Source of the DNA: Flavobacterium sediminilitoris
GTDB taxonomy: Bacteria > Bacteroidota > Bacteroidia > Flavobacteriales > Flavobacteriaceae
NCBI RefSeq assembly: GCF_023008245.1
Contig: NZ_CP090145.1
Coordinates: forward strand, 806,001 to 870,000
Length of the DNA: 64,000 bases
Reading direction: 5' to 3'
Within the stretch, counting starts at the first letter, position 1, and each line of letters begins with the position of its first letter. The notes below the pieces were generated by a model. That model ran no database searches, was not told the origin of the DNA, and worked only from the letters and a program-made list of their open reading frames with translations. Both the position numbers and the translations under genes were made by a program. This document shows positions 37,007-44,753 of this stretch, piece by piece.

Positions 37007-37813
37007 ATGAAGAAAAAATTAGAAGCCGAATTAATCAGCATAGCACATCGCGTTTTAAAACTAAAAAATCGTTCTGAAACCAAACAATTACAGTTAGAAG
37101 CCAAGAAGATATACGAAATGTTAACTGTTCTCTCTTTTTATGAAGATAATTTTGAAACTCTAAAAAATGAAATTTCACAAGAAGAACTTGAAACAAAATT
37201 AGAAAACCCTATTGTTTCTAACAATATAGAAGCTCACACAAAAGCAGAAAACGACATTATACCTGTTCAAGAAACAGAAAACAATACGACAGAAAAACAA
37301 TTTGAAGAACCTAAACCTTCTGAAGAGAAAAAAGAAGAAAATAATGGAACCGCTCAGCCAGCATTATTTGATGGTGTTCTTATAGAAGATTACAAAGAAG
37401 TCGACTTTGTAAAAGTAGAAGAAGTTCCAAAAGAAGTTGAAAAAATAGCCGATTTAACTTTTGAAAAAGCAGTAGAAACAGTTGCAGAACCTGTTCAAGA
37501 AGAAACAAAAATCATAGAAAAAGAAAAAACTTCTAACGTTGTAAATGAAGAGCCTAAAACTATGTCTCTAAATGATCGACTTACAAGAGGAATCAATATT
37601 GGATTAAACGACAGGATTGCCTTTGAAAAAAAACTATTTGGCGGAAATCCAGACGATCTTAATCGTGTTCTTTCACAATTGAATACATTTGATTCTTTTG
37701 AAGAAGTAAAAGGATTCATAAATGATTTTATAAAACCAGATTACAACAATTGGGATGGAAAAGAAGAATATGAAACTCGTTTTTTAGAAATAATAGAAAA
37801 AAAATTCAACTAA
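37007..37813 (+). CDS. Charged conserved protein of unknown function
   Basis: 268 residues without signal peptide. An N-terminal helix (MKKKLEAELISIAHRVLKLK, about 1-60) is followed by an acidic, Glu/Lys/Pro-rich low-complexity linker (about 65-185, e.g. EEPKPSEEKKEENNG). The C-terminal domain (about 188-268) contains MSLNDRLTRGINIGLNDRIA, FEKKLFGGNPDDLNRVLSQL and FIKPDYNNWDGKEEY. I recognise the two-ended architecture as recurrent in Flavobacteriia but know of no function. The pattern of two conserved ends joined by a disordered linker suggests a tethering or adaptor role. It is first of a tight unit with doxX (3 bases) and rsmI (10 bases). Confidence 0.75.
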   Translation: MKKKLEAELISIAHRVLKLKNRSETKQLQLEAKKIYEMLTVLSFYEDNFETLKNEISQEELETKLENPIVSNNIEAHTKAENDIIPVQETENNTTEKQFEEPKPSEEKKEENNGTAQPALFDGVLIEDYKEVDFVKVEEVPKEVEKIADLTFEKAVETVAEPVQEETKIIEKEKTSNVVNEEPKTMSLNDRLTRGINIGLNDRIAFEKKLFGGNPDDLNRVLSQLNTFDSFEEVKGFINDFIKPDYNNWDGKEEYETRFLEIIEKKFN

Positions 37814-37816
37814 AAA

Positions 37817-38176
37817 ATGAATAAATATCTAAGAATAGCATATTGGATTTTTACAGCACTATTTTGTGCTTTAATGCTATATTCTGCTAATATGTACCTT
37901 AGTAATTACGAAATGGTAAATGGCTTTTTTGTAAATTTAGGCTACCCTACATATCTAATATACCCACTAGCTATTTTAAAAATAATTGGTGTAATTACAA
38001 TACTTACAAACTTTAATAAAACATTAAAAGAATGGGCTTATGCTGCTTTCTTCTTTGAAATCATTTTAGCATTTTTTGCACATTATATGATAAAAGATGG
38101 AGGGCAAAAAACTGCACTTATTGCAATGATTTTATTATTGACTTCCTATTTTTTATATAAAAAAACAAGAAAATAA
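37817..38176 (+). CDS. DoxX family membrane protein
   Basis: 119 residues with four hydrophobic helices (about 7-27, 46-64, 70-90 and 98-115). It shows the DoxX/DoxD-like pattern FTALFCALMLYSAN ... GYPTYLIYPLAILKIIGVI ... LKEWAYAAFFFEIILAF. It is an inner-membrane protein of unknown activity; relatives are linked to quinone or sulfur redox. It begins 3 bases after the preceding gene and 10 bases before rsmI, so it is probably in one operon. Confidence 0.82.
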   Translation: MNKYLRIAYWIFTALFCALMLYSANMYLSNYEMVNGFFVNLGYPTYLIYPLAILKIIGVITILTNFNKTLKEWAYAAFFFEIILAFFAHYMIKDGGQKTALIAMILLLTSYFLYKKTRK

Positions 38177-38186
38177 AGAAAAGAAA

Positions 38187-38864
38187 ATGGGTAAATTATT
38201 CCTTGTACCTACACCTATAGGTAATCTAGACGACATGACTTTTAGAGCGATTAAAACACTCAATGAAGTCGATTTAATCCTAGCAGAAGACACGCGAAAT
38301 AGTGGAAAATTATTAAAACATTTCGAAATTACCACACAAATGCATAGTCACCATATGCATAACGAACATAAAACAGTAGAAAACTTAGTCCAAAGAATGC
38401 AAGCAGGCGAAACCATCGCTTTAATCAGTGATGCTGGAACACCTGCCATTTCTGACCCAGGCTTTCTATTAACCCGAGCTTGTGTAGAAAATGGAGTTGA
38501 AGTAGAATGCTTACCCGGAGCAACAGCCTTTGTTCCTGCTCTAGTAAACAGCGGGCTACCAAATGATAAATTTGTTTTTGAAGGATTTCTTCCCGACAAA
38601 AAAGGAAGACAAACTCGTTTTCTAGCCTTAGCTGAAGAAACTAGAACCATGATATTCTACGTTTCTCCTCACAAACTAAATAAAACACTAGCAGAATACA
38701 TTCAGTATTTTGGAGAAGACAGACGTGTTTCTGTTTCTCGAGAAATTTCAAAATTACACGAAGAAACAGTTCGTGGAACAGCAGTAGAAGTATTACAACA
38801 TTTTGAAACAAAACCAGCAAAAGGAGAAATTGTAATATGTGTTGCAGGAAAGAGCATGAAATAA
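38187..38864 (+). CDS. rsmI: 16S rRNA (cytidine1402-2'-O)-methyltransferase
   Basis: It methylates the ribose of C1402 in the 16S rRNA decoding centre, using SAM. 225 residues, close to the family length. The tetrapyrrole-methylase-type fold is recognised from LFLVPTPIGNLDDMTFRAI at the start, LAEDTRNSGKLLKH, ISDAGTPAISDPGFLL and GEIVICVAGK at the end, all standard RsmI motifs. It is the last gene before the accessory/graveyard region starting at about 38.9 kb. Confidence 0.95.
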   Translation: MGKLFLVPTPIGNLDDMTFRAIKTLNEVDLILAEDTRNSGKLLKHFEITTQMHSHHMHNEHKTVENLVQRMQAGETIALISDAGTPAISDPGFLLTRACVENGVEVECLPGATAFVPALVNSGLPNDKFVFEGFLPDKKGRQTRFLALAEETRTMIFYVSPHKLNKTLAEYIQYFGEDRRVSVSREISKLHEETVRGTAVEVLQHFETKPAKGEIVICVAGKSMK

Positions 38865-38911
38865 TTATATTACCATTTTACAAAATTTAAAAAAAGAGGC
38901 TTAACTTTTTT

Positions 38912-39010
38912 GTCCATTCAAAGGTCGTTAAATATATAGAACTATGGCACAACAGAAAACGCTTACGCTCTTATTTGAAGTATAGAACACCTAAAGAAAT
39001 AGAATTATAA
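38912..39010 (+). pseudogene. IS3-family transposase orfB, C-terminal remnant
   Basis: The + strand frame reads VHSKVVKYIELWHNRKRLRS, then YLKYRTPKEIEL and a stop at 39008-39010. This is the conserved end of IS3-family OrfB integrases (YIExWYNxKRxHSxLxYxTPxEFE). Nothing upstream in this frame continues the DDE catalytic domain, because the region before it is rsmI. Only about 32 codons remain. The short ~80-base stretch before it shows no IS end that I can name. Confidence 0.8.
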
Positions 39011-39059
39011 TTTTATCAAATCAAAAATATAGCATAGGTCTTAGAAAATTCATCAAACT

Positions 39060-39297
39060 TTTTATTACAAGTTCACTTTTTCTTTAAGCACTTTTCATAA
39101 CTATTTTACTTCGATAGAGTTTGCATCAACTTTTACAAAGGTTCCTTAGATTAGTAATTATTTTTTAAGATGCGCTCCATTTATAAATACGCTCTACCTG
39201 AACACCTAGTCTATTTACTAATTCTTTAATCTTTTCTTACTCGTAACTTAATTTTACTGCTTCTAATTTAATTCAATACTGTAAAATCGTTTTTCAT
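39060..39297 (-). pseudogene. IS3-family orfA remnant with stops and a frameshift
   Basis: Reverse-strand reading from an ATG at 39297 shows KRFYSIEL and then, after a one-base loss, IKLEAVKLSYE, an in-frame stop, and EKIKELVNRLGVQVERIYKWSA. This is the HTH start of an IS3 OrfA (EFKLEAVxLSYExxNIKELAxELGVxxxRIYKW). Further on, VDANSIEVK and KVLKEKVNL match the coiled-coil part, interrupted by stops. It runs against the orfB remnant, tail to tail, so either two elements or an inversion are involved. It is not functional. Confidence 0.75.
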
Positions 39298-39435
39298 AAT
39301 TATAAGATATTTATTTTAAAACAGTCTTAAAATTTATCTCCGAGTAAAAGTAGCAACTCCACTTTACAACCATTTTAACAGGCAAATTTAAATGGTTGTA
39401 GATAATATTCAAACATTTATTATCATCTTTAAAAC

Positions 39436-39948
39436 CTACGGGTTTACTTCTATAAAACAATAAAGAACTCCGTAGTAATATATAAACCCATCTGCAAATA
39501 AAATATTTCCTTGATTACTCGAGCCTATTCTTGATTACTCGAGCCTATTATTAAGTTTGGGATTGCTTTCTTTAAAAAATTCTTTAGTATAATTCTTTAC
39601 TCTCAACCAAATTTCACTAGACTTTTCTTATACAAAACACCTTATTAAACTGATAAAACTCTTCTCTTTTCGAAATAAAACTTTGTATTAAAGACTCTTT
39701 ATGTTGCTCACTAATATCTTCTCTTTGAACCTCTAAACATAAGCTATCTAAAGTGTATTTTCTTTGATTAATCTCTTTTCTCCCGCTAATTCTATCTCTT
39801 GAGTCATTTTAAAACCATCAAATAACTTAACATCATCTACATAAAAAATAGAGTTTGATTTAAAAAAAGAATACAGATTATAAGATAACAGAACAACTAA
39901 CAAAATCATATTGATTATTATTAGAATTTGCCATTTCTTATTTATCAC
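39436..39948 (-). pseudogene. Decayed OmpH/Skp-like exported protein gene
   Basis: The first 66 codons are open (MINKKWQILIIINMILLVVL as a signal or anchor, then FYVDDVKLFDGFKMTQEIEL). This resembles OmpH/Skp-family proteins of Flavobacteriia with the VDNxKLFxGFKMT motif. Further pieces continue in other frames: KYTLDSLCLEVQREDISEQH and KESLIQSFISKREEFYQFNK, then SSEIWLRVKNYTKEFFKESN, then IIGSSNQGNILFADG. At least three frame breaks are needed. The last one coincides with a 20-bp tandem duplication at 39510-39549. The intact ancestor would have been a periplasmic chaperone-like protein of about 170 residues. Confidence 0.7.
39510..39549. repeat. Perfect 20-bp tandem duplication inside the OmpH-like pseudogene
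   Basis: The unit CTTGATTACTCGAGCCTATT occurs twice head to tail with no mismatch. Twenty is not a multiple of three, so the duplication alone shifts the reading frame of the pseudogene. It looks recent compared with the other lesions. Confidence 0.95.
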
Positions 39949-40110
39949 AAAAAAAATTTAATTTCAAACAAATAACAAGTTATTATACTACATTATAAAA
40001 AGATTTTTTTTATAAAATTTTACTTAACAAATGTTTTTAGGATGATTTACTATTTGCTAACGATGTTATTTTTAAATAGTCAAACCTTTTAATCTTTAAA
40101 TCTAAAGTTT

Positions 40111-40118
40111 TATCTTTG
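40111..40118 (+). promoter_or_regulatory. Putative -7 promoter element of the PfkB kinase gene
   Basis: TATCTTTG matches TAnnTTTG, 25 bases before the ATG at 40143. The preceding 160 bases show nothing else I can name. Confidence 0.55.
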
Positions 40119-40142
40119 CATCTTATTTCAAAAAAGATATAA

Positions 40143-41069
40143 ATGAATAAATTACTAATAGTAGGTACGGTAGCCTTTGATGCTATTGAAACACCTTTTG
40201 GAAAAACGGATAAAATTTTAGGTGGAGCAGCAACCTATATTGGTTTGTCTTCTTCTTTTTTTAATGTTAATGCTGCGATTGTTTCTGTTGTCGGAGATGA
40301 TTTTCCAAAAGAATATCTAGATTTATTAGAAAAAAAAGGAATTAATATTGAAGGAATAGAAATTGTAAAAGGAGGAAAAACTTTCTTTTGGAGTGGAAAA
40401 TATCACAACGATTTAAACTCAAGAGATACATTGATTACAGAACTTAATGTATTAGCAGATTTTAATCCTATAGTACCTCAAGAATATAAAAATTCTGATG
40501 TGGTTTTATTAGGAAATTTACATCCATTAGTTCAGGCAGGAGTATTAGATCAAATGACGGAAAAACCTAAACTAATTGTTTTAGATACAATGAATTTTTG
40601 GATGGATTGTGCTTTACCAGAATTAAGAAGTGTAATTGAACGTGTTGATGTTATCACAATAAATGACGAAGAAGCTCGTCAATTATCAGGAGAGTATTCA
40701 TTGGTAAAAGCTGCTGAAAAAATTCACACAATGGGACCTAAATATGTCGTGATTAAAAAAGGAGAACATGGAGCATTATTGTTTCATAAAAAAGAAGTTT
40801 TCTTTGCTCCTGCTTTACCACTAGAAGAAGTGTTTGATCCAACAGGAGCTGGAGATACATTTGCAGGAGGATTTGCAGGTTATATCGCTCAAAGTGAAAA
40901 TATATCATTTGACAATATGAAAAACGGGGTTATTTATGGCTCTAATTTGGCTTCTTTCTGTGTAGAGAAATTTGGTACAGAGAGAATGGAAAATCTAGAA
41001 AAAAACGAAGTTATTTCTCGTTTGCAACAATTTAAAGCGCTAACACAATTTGAAATAAAATTAGATTAA
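40143..41069 (+). CDS. PfkB family carbohydrate/nucleoside kinase
   Basis: A 308-residue ribokinase-fold kinase. ILGGAATYIGLSSSFFNV is the PfkB signature 1 region (GGAxxN-like). EVFDPTGAGDTFAGGFAGYI is signature 2 with the catalytic Asp (GAGD) and anion hole. The acceptor is not clear: ribose, fructose, adenosine and inosine are all known for the family. A long-form purF lies 83 bases downstream on the same strand, beyond a terminator. Purine metabolism is therefore a suggestive but unproven context, and an adenosine-kinase-like role is one option. Confidence 0.9.
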   Translation: MNKLLIVGTVAFDAIETPFGKTDKILGGAATYIGLSSSFFNVNAAIVSVVGDDFPKEYLDLLEKKGINIEGIEIVKGGKTFFWSGKYHNDLNSRDTLITELNVLADFNPIVPQEYKNSDVVLLGNLHPLVQAGVLDQMTEKPKLIVLDTMNFWMDCALPELRSVIERVDVITINDEEARQLSGEYSLVKAAEKIHTMGPKYVVIKKGEHGALLFHKKEVFFAPALPLEEVFDPTGAGDTFAGGFAGYIAQSENISFDNMKNGVIYGSNLASFCVEKFGTERMENLEKNEVISRLQQFKALTQFEIKLD

Positions 41070-41075
41070 ATAATT

Positions 41076-41100
41076 ATGCCTCGAAAATCGAGGCATTTTT
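41076..41100 (+). terminator. Terminator of the PfkB kinase gene
   Basis: A 9-bp perfect stem ATGCCTCGA / TCGAGGCAT with an AAA loop and a T run lies 7 bases past the stop. Confidence 0.9.
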
Positions 41101-41152
41101 AATATAAAATTCATTGATTTAACTATATAATAACACACAACACAACAACTTT

Positions 41153-43051
41153 ATGAGCGACGCTATTAAACATGAATGTGGCATTGCCCTTTTACGATTA
41201 TTAAAACCTTTGGAATATTATAAGGAGAAATACGGATCTTCATTTTATGGAGTGCAAAAGATGTATCTTCTTATGGAAAAACAACACAATAGAGGTCAGG
41301 ATGGGGCTGGTTTAGCTAGTATAAAGTTAGATGTTGATCCTGGACAAAGGTATATAAGTAGAATTCGTTCAAATGATTCACAACCTATTAAAGATATTTT
41401 TTCGCAGATAAACGAAAGAATTAGCAATGAACTTGATGAGAATCCTGAATATCAAAATAACGTATCATTACAAAAAGAAAACATTCCATATATAGGAGAA
41501 TTATTTTTAGGACATGTTCGTTATGGAACATTTGGCAAAAACAGTATTGAAAGTGTTCATCCTTTTTTACGTCAAAATAATTGGATGCATCGTAATCTTA
41601 TTGTTGCAGGTAATTTTAACATGACAAATGTTAAAGAATTATTTCAAGATTTAGTTAATTTGGGTCAACATCCTAAACAATTAGCAGATACAGTTACTGT
41701 AATGGAAAAAATAGGACACTTTTTAGATGATGAAGTCACAGCTTTATATCAAGAGTGTAAGAATGAAGGTTTAACAAAACAGGAAGCTTCTCCTGTAATT
41801 GCCGAAAGATTAAATATTCCTAGAATTTTAGAACGAGCTTCTAGAAATTGGGATGGAGGATATGCAATGGCTGGTTTGCTAGGACATGGTGATTCTTTTG
41901 TAATGAGAGACCCTGCCGGAATTCGTCCAGCTTTTTATTATCAAGATGATGAAATTGTAGTTGTTGCTTCAGAAAGACCTGTTATACAAACAGTATTTAA
42001 TGTTTCTTTTGAAAAAGTTAAAGAGTTAAATCCTGGAAATGCAATTATTGTTAAGAAAAACGGATCAGTTTCCATAAATGAAATCAGAACACCTTTAGAA
42101 AAGAAAGCGTGTTCTTTTGAAAGAATCTATTTTTCAAGAGGAAGCGATTCTGAAATTTATAGAGAAAGAAAAGAATTAGGAAAATTAGTTTTTCCTTCCA
42201 TTTTGAAAGCAATTGATAACGATACTGATAATACCGTTTTTTCATTTATTCCTAATACTGCTGAAACATCATTTTACGGAATGGTAGAAGCGGCAAATGA
42301 TTTCTTAAACCAAAGAAAGATACAAACGATATTAGAGAATAGAGAAAAATTATCCGAAGAAAAATTACAGGAAATACTTTCAGTGAAATTACGATCTGAA
42401 AAAGTAGCAATTAAAGATGCGAAATTAAGAACATTTATTACGGAAGATAGTAGTCGAGATGATTTAGTAGCTCATGTTTACGATGTTACTTATGGCGTTG
42501 TTAAACCAACAGATAATTTAGTTATTATTGATGATAGTATTGTAAGAGGAACTACTCTAAAACAGAGCATTATTAAAATGATGGATAGGCTGCAACCTAA
42601 AAAAATAGTAGTAGTCTCTTCAGCACCTCAAATTCGTTTCCCAGATTGTTACGGAATTGATATGGCAAAACTAGAAGGACTAGTTGCTTTTAGAGCAGCA
42701 TTAGAATTATTAAAAGAGCGCAATTTATATCATATTGTTGATGATATTTATAAGAAATCGAAAGCACAAGAAGATTTTAAAGATGCAGATGTAATAAATT
42801 ATGTAAATGAAATTTACGCTCCATTTACGGATCAGGAAATTTCAGATAAGATTGCTGAAATGCTTACTCCAGAAAACACAAATGCAGAAGTAAAGATTAT
42901 TTATCAAACCGTTGATAATCTACACAAGGCATGTCCTAAGAATTTAGGAGATTGGTATTTCACAGGAGATTACCCAACAAATGGAGGTAATAGAGTTGTA
43001 AATAAGGCATTTATGAATTTTTATGAAGGAAAAGACGCTAGAGCGTATTAG
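41153..43051 (+). CDS. purF: Amidophosphoribosyltransferase, long Bacteroidota form
   Basis: It makes 5-phosphoribosylamine from PRPP and glutamine, the first purine step. 632 residues against about 505 in E. coli. The start MSDAIKHECGIALLRL puts the glutaminase Cys at position 9 after a short propeptide ending in Glu, as in the self-cleaving Bacillus enzyme. QHNRGQDGAGL and ELFLGHVRYGTFGKN belong to the Ntn-hydrolase site. LVIIDDSIVRGTTLKQSI is the PRPP-binding loop. The extra length is spread over the glutaminase half and a C-terminal extension (YKKSKAQEDFKDADVINYVN...). It may be a paralogue next to a canonical PurF elsewhere. No terminator is seen before the tandem repeats that follow. 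Confidence 0.92.
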   Translation: MSDAIKHECGIALLRLLKPLEYYKEKYGSSFYGVQKMYLLMEKQHNRGQDGAGLASIKLDVDPGQRYISRIRSNDSQPIKDIFSQINERISNELDENPEYQNNVSLQKENIPYIGELFLGHVRYGTFGKNSIESVHPFLRQNNWMHRNLIVAGNFNMTNVKELFQDLVNLGQHPKQLADTVTVMEKIGHFLDDEVTALYQECKNEGLTKQEASPVIAERLNIPRILERASRNWDGGYAMAGLLGHGDSFVMRDPAGIRPAFYYQDDEIVVVASERPVIQTVFNVSFEKVKELNPGNAIIVKKNGSVSINEIRTPLEKKACSFERIYFSRGSDSEIYRERKELGKLVFPSILKAIDNDTDNTVFSFIPNTAETSFYGMVEAANDFLNQRKIQTILENREKLSEEKLQEILSVKLRSEKVAIKDAKLRTFITEDSSRDDLVAHVYDVTYGVVKPTDNLVIIDDSIVRGTTLKQSIIKMMDRLQPKKIVVVSSAPQIRFPDCYGIDMAKLEGLVAFRAALELLKERNLYHIVDDIYKKSKAQEDFKDADVINYVNEIYAPFTDQEISDKIAEMLTPENTNAEVKIIYQTVDNLHKACPKNLGDWYFTGDYPTNGGNRVVNKAFMNFYEGKDARAY

Positions 43052-43127
43052 AAGCCTCTTTTTGACGATTTTTTTAACCATTCAACAAATATTTTATGCT
43101 AGCATATCAAATCTATACTACTTTAGT

Positions 43128-43206
43128 ACTACCAGAAAATTAGTAGGTTAAGTTTTATGGTAGATTTGGGGCAAAAAGGGTGAAAGTAATATTTCACCTT
43201 TTTTAT
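43128..43206 (+). ncRNA. Candidate structured RNA, copy 1 of a tandem pair
   Basis: The core (43128-43179) folds into a long hairpin, CTACCA-G-AAAATT pairing with AGTTTT-A-TGGTAG around the loop AGTAGGTTA. It is followed by GATTTGGGGCAAAAAG and then a terminator hairpin GGTGAAA...TTTCACC with a T6 run. A second copy 179 bases downstream differs by one base in the core. A TAnnTTAG element, one mismatch from the -7 consensus, precedes both cores at the same distance. I do not recognise the family. Orientation is inferred from the terminator. Confidence 0.55.
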
Positions 43207-43306
43207 TTTATAAAAGTATTTTTAAAGATTCAAAGAACCTTTAAACGTTTTTTTTAGTTGTTTAACAATTTTTTTATGTATAGAATATATGTTGCTATAT
43301 CTTAGC

Positions 43307-43386
43307 ACTACCAGAAAATTAGTAGGTTAAGTTTTATGGTAAATTTGGGGCAAAAAGGTGAAAATATTTTCACCTTTTTTTATTTT
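43307..43386 (+). ncRNA. Candidate structured RNA, copy 2 of a tandem pair
   Basis: Same core as copy 1 (43307-43358, one base changed: TGGTAA instead of TGGTAG), with its own terminator GGTGAAAATATTTTCACC plus T7. The sequences between the two copies are unrelated apart from the TAnnTTAG element just upstream. Conservation is therefore confined to the hairpin, the GGGGCAAAAAGG stretch and the terminator. This is the pattern of two RNA genes rather than a simple duplication of a larger block. Confidence 0.55.
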
Positions 43387-43568
43387 AAAGTTTTAAGGAA
43401 ATAGCCTCTTGCTTTGAATACAGGGCTCTTATATGGGATATCAAAGGTGGTCGGGTAACGGTGCTTGTACGTTACATTTCAATATGTTTCCATATAGGCT
43501 CATAATAAATATACGAAAATGTTAGCTGCAATTAAAATACAGTTTATTTGTTGGCATATATTTCACGT
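43387..43568. other. Intergenic spacer with a possible nested stem-loop; no gene seen
   Basis: TATATGG (43430-43436) can pair with CCATATA (43490-43496), enclosing an inner stem GTAACG / CGTTAC (43455-43460 and 43470-43475). The sequence is less AT-rich than its surroundings (GGTGGTCGGGTAACGGTGC). It ends near ATGTTAGCTGCAATTAAAAT, which resembles spacer sequences I associate with mobile gene cassettes in Bacteroidota. No ORF or promoter is visible. It lies at the border of the T6SS cargo genes. Confidence 0.35.
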
Positions 43569-44753
43569 TTATTGTTCTTGCCAAAATTCAATATCTGGAG
43601 TAATTAATTTTTCTCTCCCTTCCCATTTTGGAAATTCAAATCCTTTTGGGAGGGAATATCCACCACTTTCATAAGTTGTTCCATCCATTCTAGGTAGAAA
43701 ACATTTAAAATCCATTATTTTTATTCTTTTATTCTTTCCTTCTAACATTATAAACCCTAAATCTTCATTTGATTTGATGGCAATTATAATTCTATTAAAA
43801 TTTTCTTTTTTTCCAGTAATAGAATCGATATAGGGTTGTGTATATAAATTTTCAAAGTTTGTAGGTAGAATAACATAACTAGAATGATATATTTTTGAAT
43901 TTTGCAAATTCTTTATTTCCACTTTCATCATAATAGGCAAAGGTTTCTTTTTGATTCTATTATTATTAGGAATAAAATTAGATATTTCCCAACTTGATTT
44001 ATCTATTGTAATAGGTTCTTCAGAATAAGCATCGGGTTGAAAAACTTCACCAGATTTAGTGTAAAAGGTTAAAATATTCATTTTTGAAGTGTTATTCTCA
44101 CTAGTAAACCCTATATCATAGTCATATTCTTTTTCTCCTTCTTCCCATACTTTATATGGAATGCTGTGTAAGTAATGAAAAATGTTATGTTCATTATTTC
44201 TATATTTATAATTTTCTTCTTCGTTTCCCCAGTATTTATTAAATTTTTCATCATTTTCTTTCCATATTCCTTTGTTTGTTGCCTTAAATCTTGCAATTTC
44301 TGTTAATACATGTATAGCACGCATCCAAACGGTTACATTTCCTCCAGGTGCTGTTCCTACAATGATTAAACTGTAAGGGTTTGTTTGTCCGTAAACATCT
44401 GTAACAGGATTTTGAAATAATTCCATCATCTTGTCACGAGGCAATTCAAAATCACCTTCATAATAAAAACGGTCTGTTCCACAAAGCCATTCTACATGCA
44501 AACCATCGGGTACTGCATCTAGATCTTTTCCACTAGCATAACCTCCAGTTGTTTGACCCCAACCAGGTTGAATCCCTATATTTGATGAAGCGCTATGCAC
44601 TATTTTTCCTTGGTAAGAAAAACTAATCTTAGGTGAGCTTGAATAATATTTAGGGGCAGAAAGCCCTATTTCCCAGTCAAATTTTTCTTTGGGTTGGCAG
44701 GAAATGAATAAAACCATAAAGAAAAATAAAAAATGTAGTTTATTTGTTGACAT
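43569..44753 (-). CDS. DUF2931 family lipoprotein, candidate immunity or accessory protein of the T6SS effector
   Basis: 394 residues with lipoprotein signal MSTNKLHFLFFFMVLFISC (Cys19). The DUF2931 pattern is seen in FDWEIGLSAPKYYSSSPKIS, GLHVEWLCGTDRFYYEGDF, LPRDKMMELF and IIVGTAPGGNVTVWM. The reading frame overlaps the end of the DUF2235 gene by 14 bases, so translation is likely coupled. Immunity proteins of periplasm-acting lipase effectors are often lipoproteins placed directly after the effector, so immunity is the favoured inference. The last ~150 residues (from NNRIKKKPLPIMMKVEIKN) look like a second beta domain. Confidence 0.75.
   Translation of the reverse strand: MSTNKLHFLFFFMVLFISCQPKEKFDWEIGLSAPKYYSSSPKISFSYQGKIVHSASSNIGIQPGWGQTTGGYASGKDLDAVPDGLHVEWLCGTDRFYYEGDFELPRDKMMELFQNPVTDVYGQTNPYSLIIVGTAPGGNVTVWMRAIHVLTEIARFKATNKGIWKENDEKFNKYWGNEEENYKYRNNEHNIFHYLHSIPYKVWEEGEKEYDYDIGFTSENNTSKMNILTFYTKSGEVFQPDAYSEEPITIDKSSWEISNFIPNNNRIKKKPLPIMMKVEIKNLQNSKIYHSSYVILPTNFENLYTQPYIDSITGKKENFNRIIIAIKSNEDLGFIMLEGKNKRIKIMDFKCFLPRMDGTTYESGGYSLPKGFEFPKWEGREKLITPDIEFWQEQ

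Noticed and set aside
39365..39400. 11-bp inverted repeat TACAACCATTT / AAATGGTTGTA as an IS terminal repeat
   Set aside because: The arms are only 14 bases apart and lack the TG...CA ends of IS3 elements. It is probably a chance or old hairpin.
39748..39948. 66-codon ORF as an intact small membrane protein
   Set aside because: Its sequence continues as OmpH-like protein in other frames, so it is the open front part of a pseudogene.
43500..43540. attC-like recombination site of an integron
   Set aside because: GTTAGCT resembles one core site, but no complementary partner core and no integrase were found nearby.
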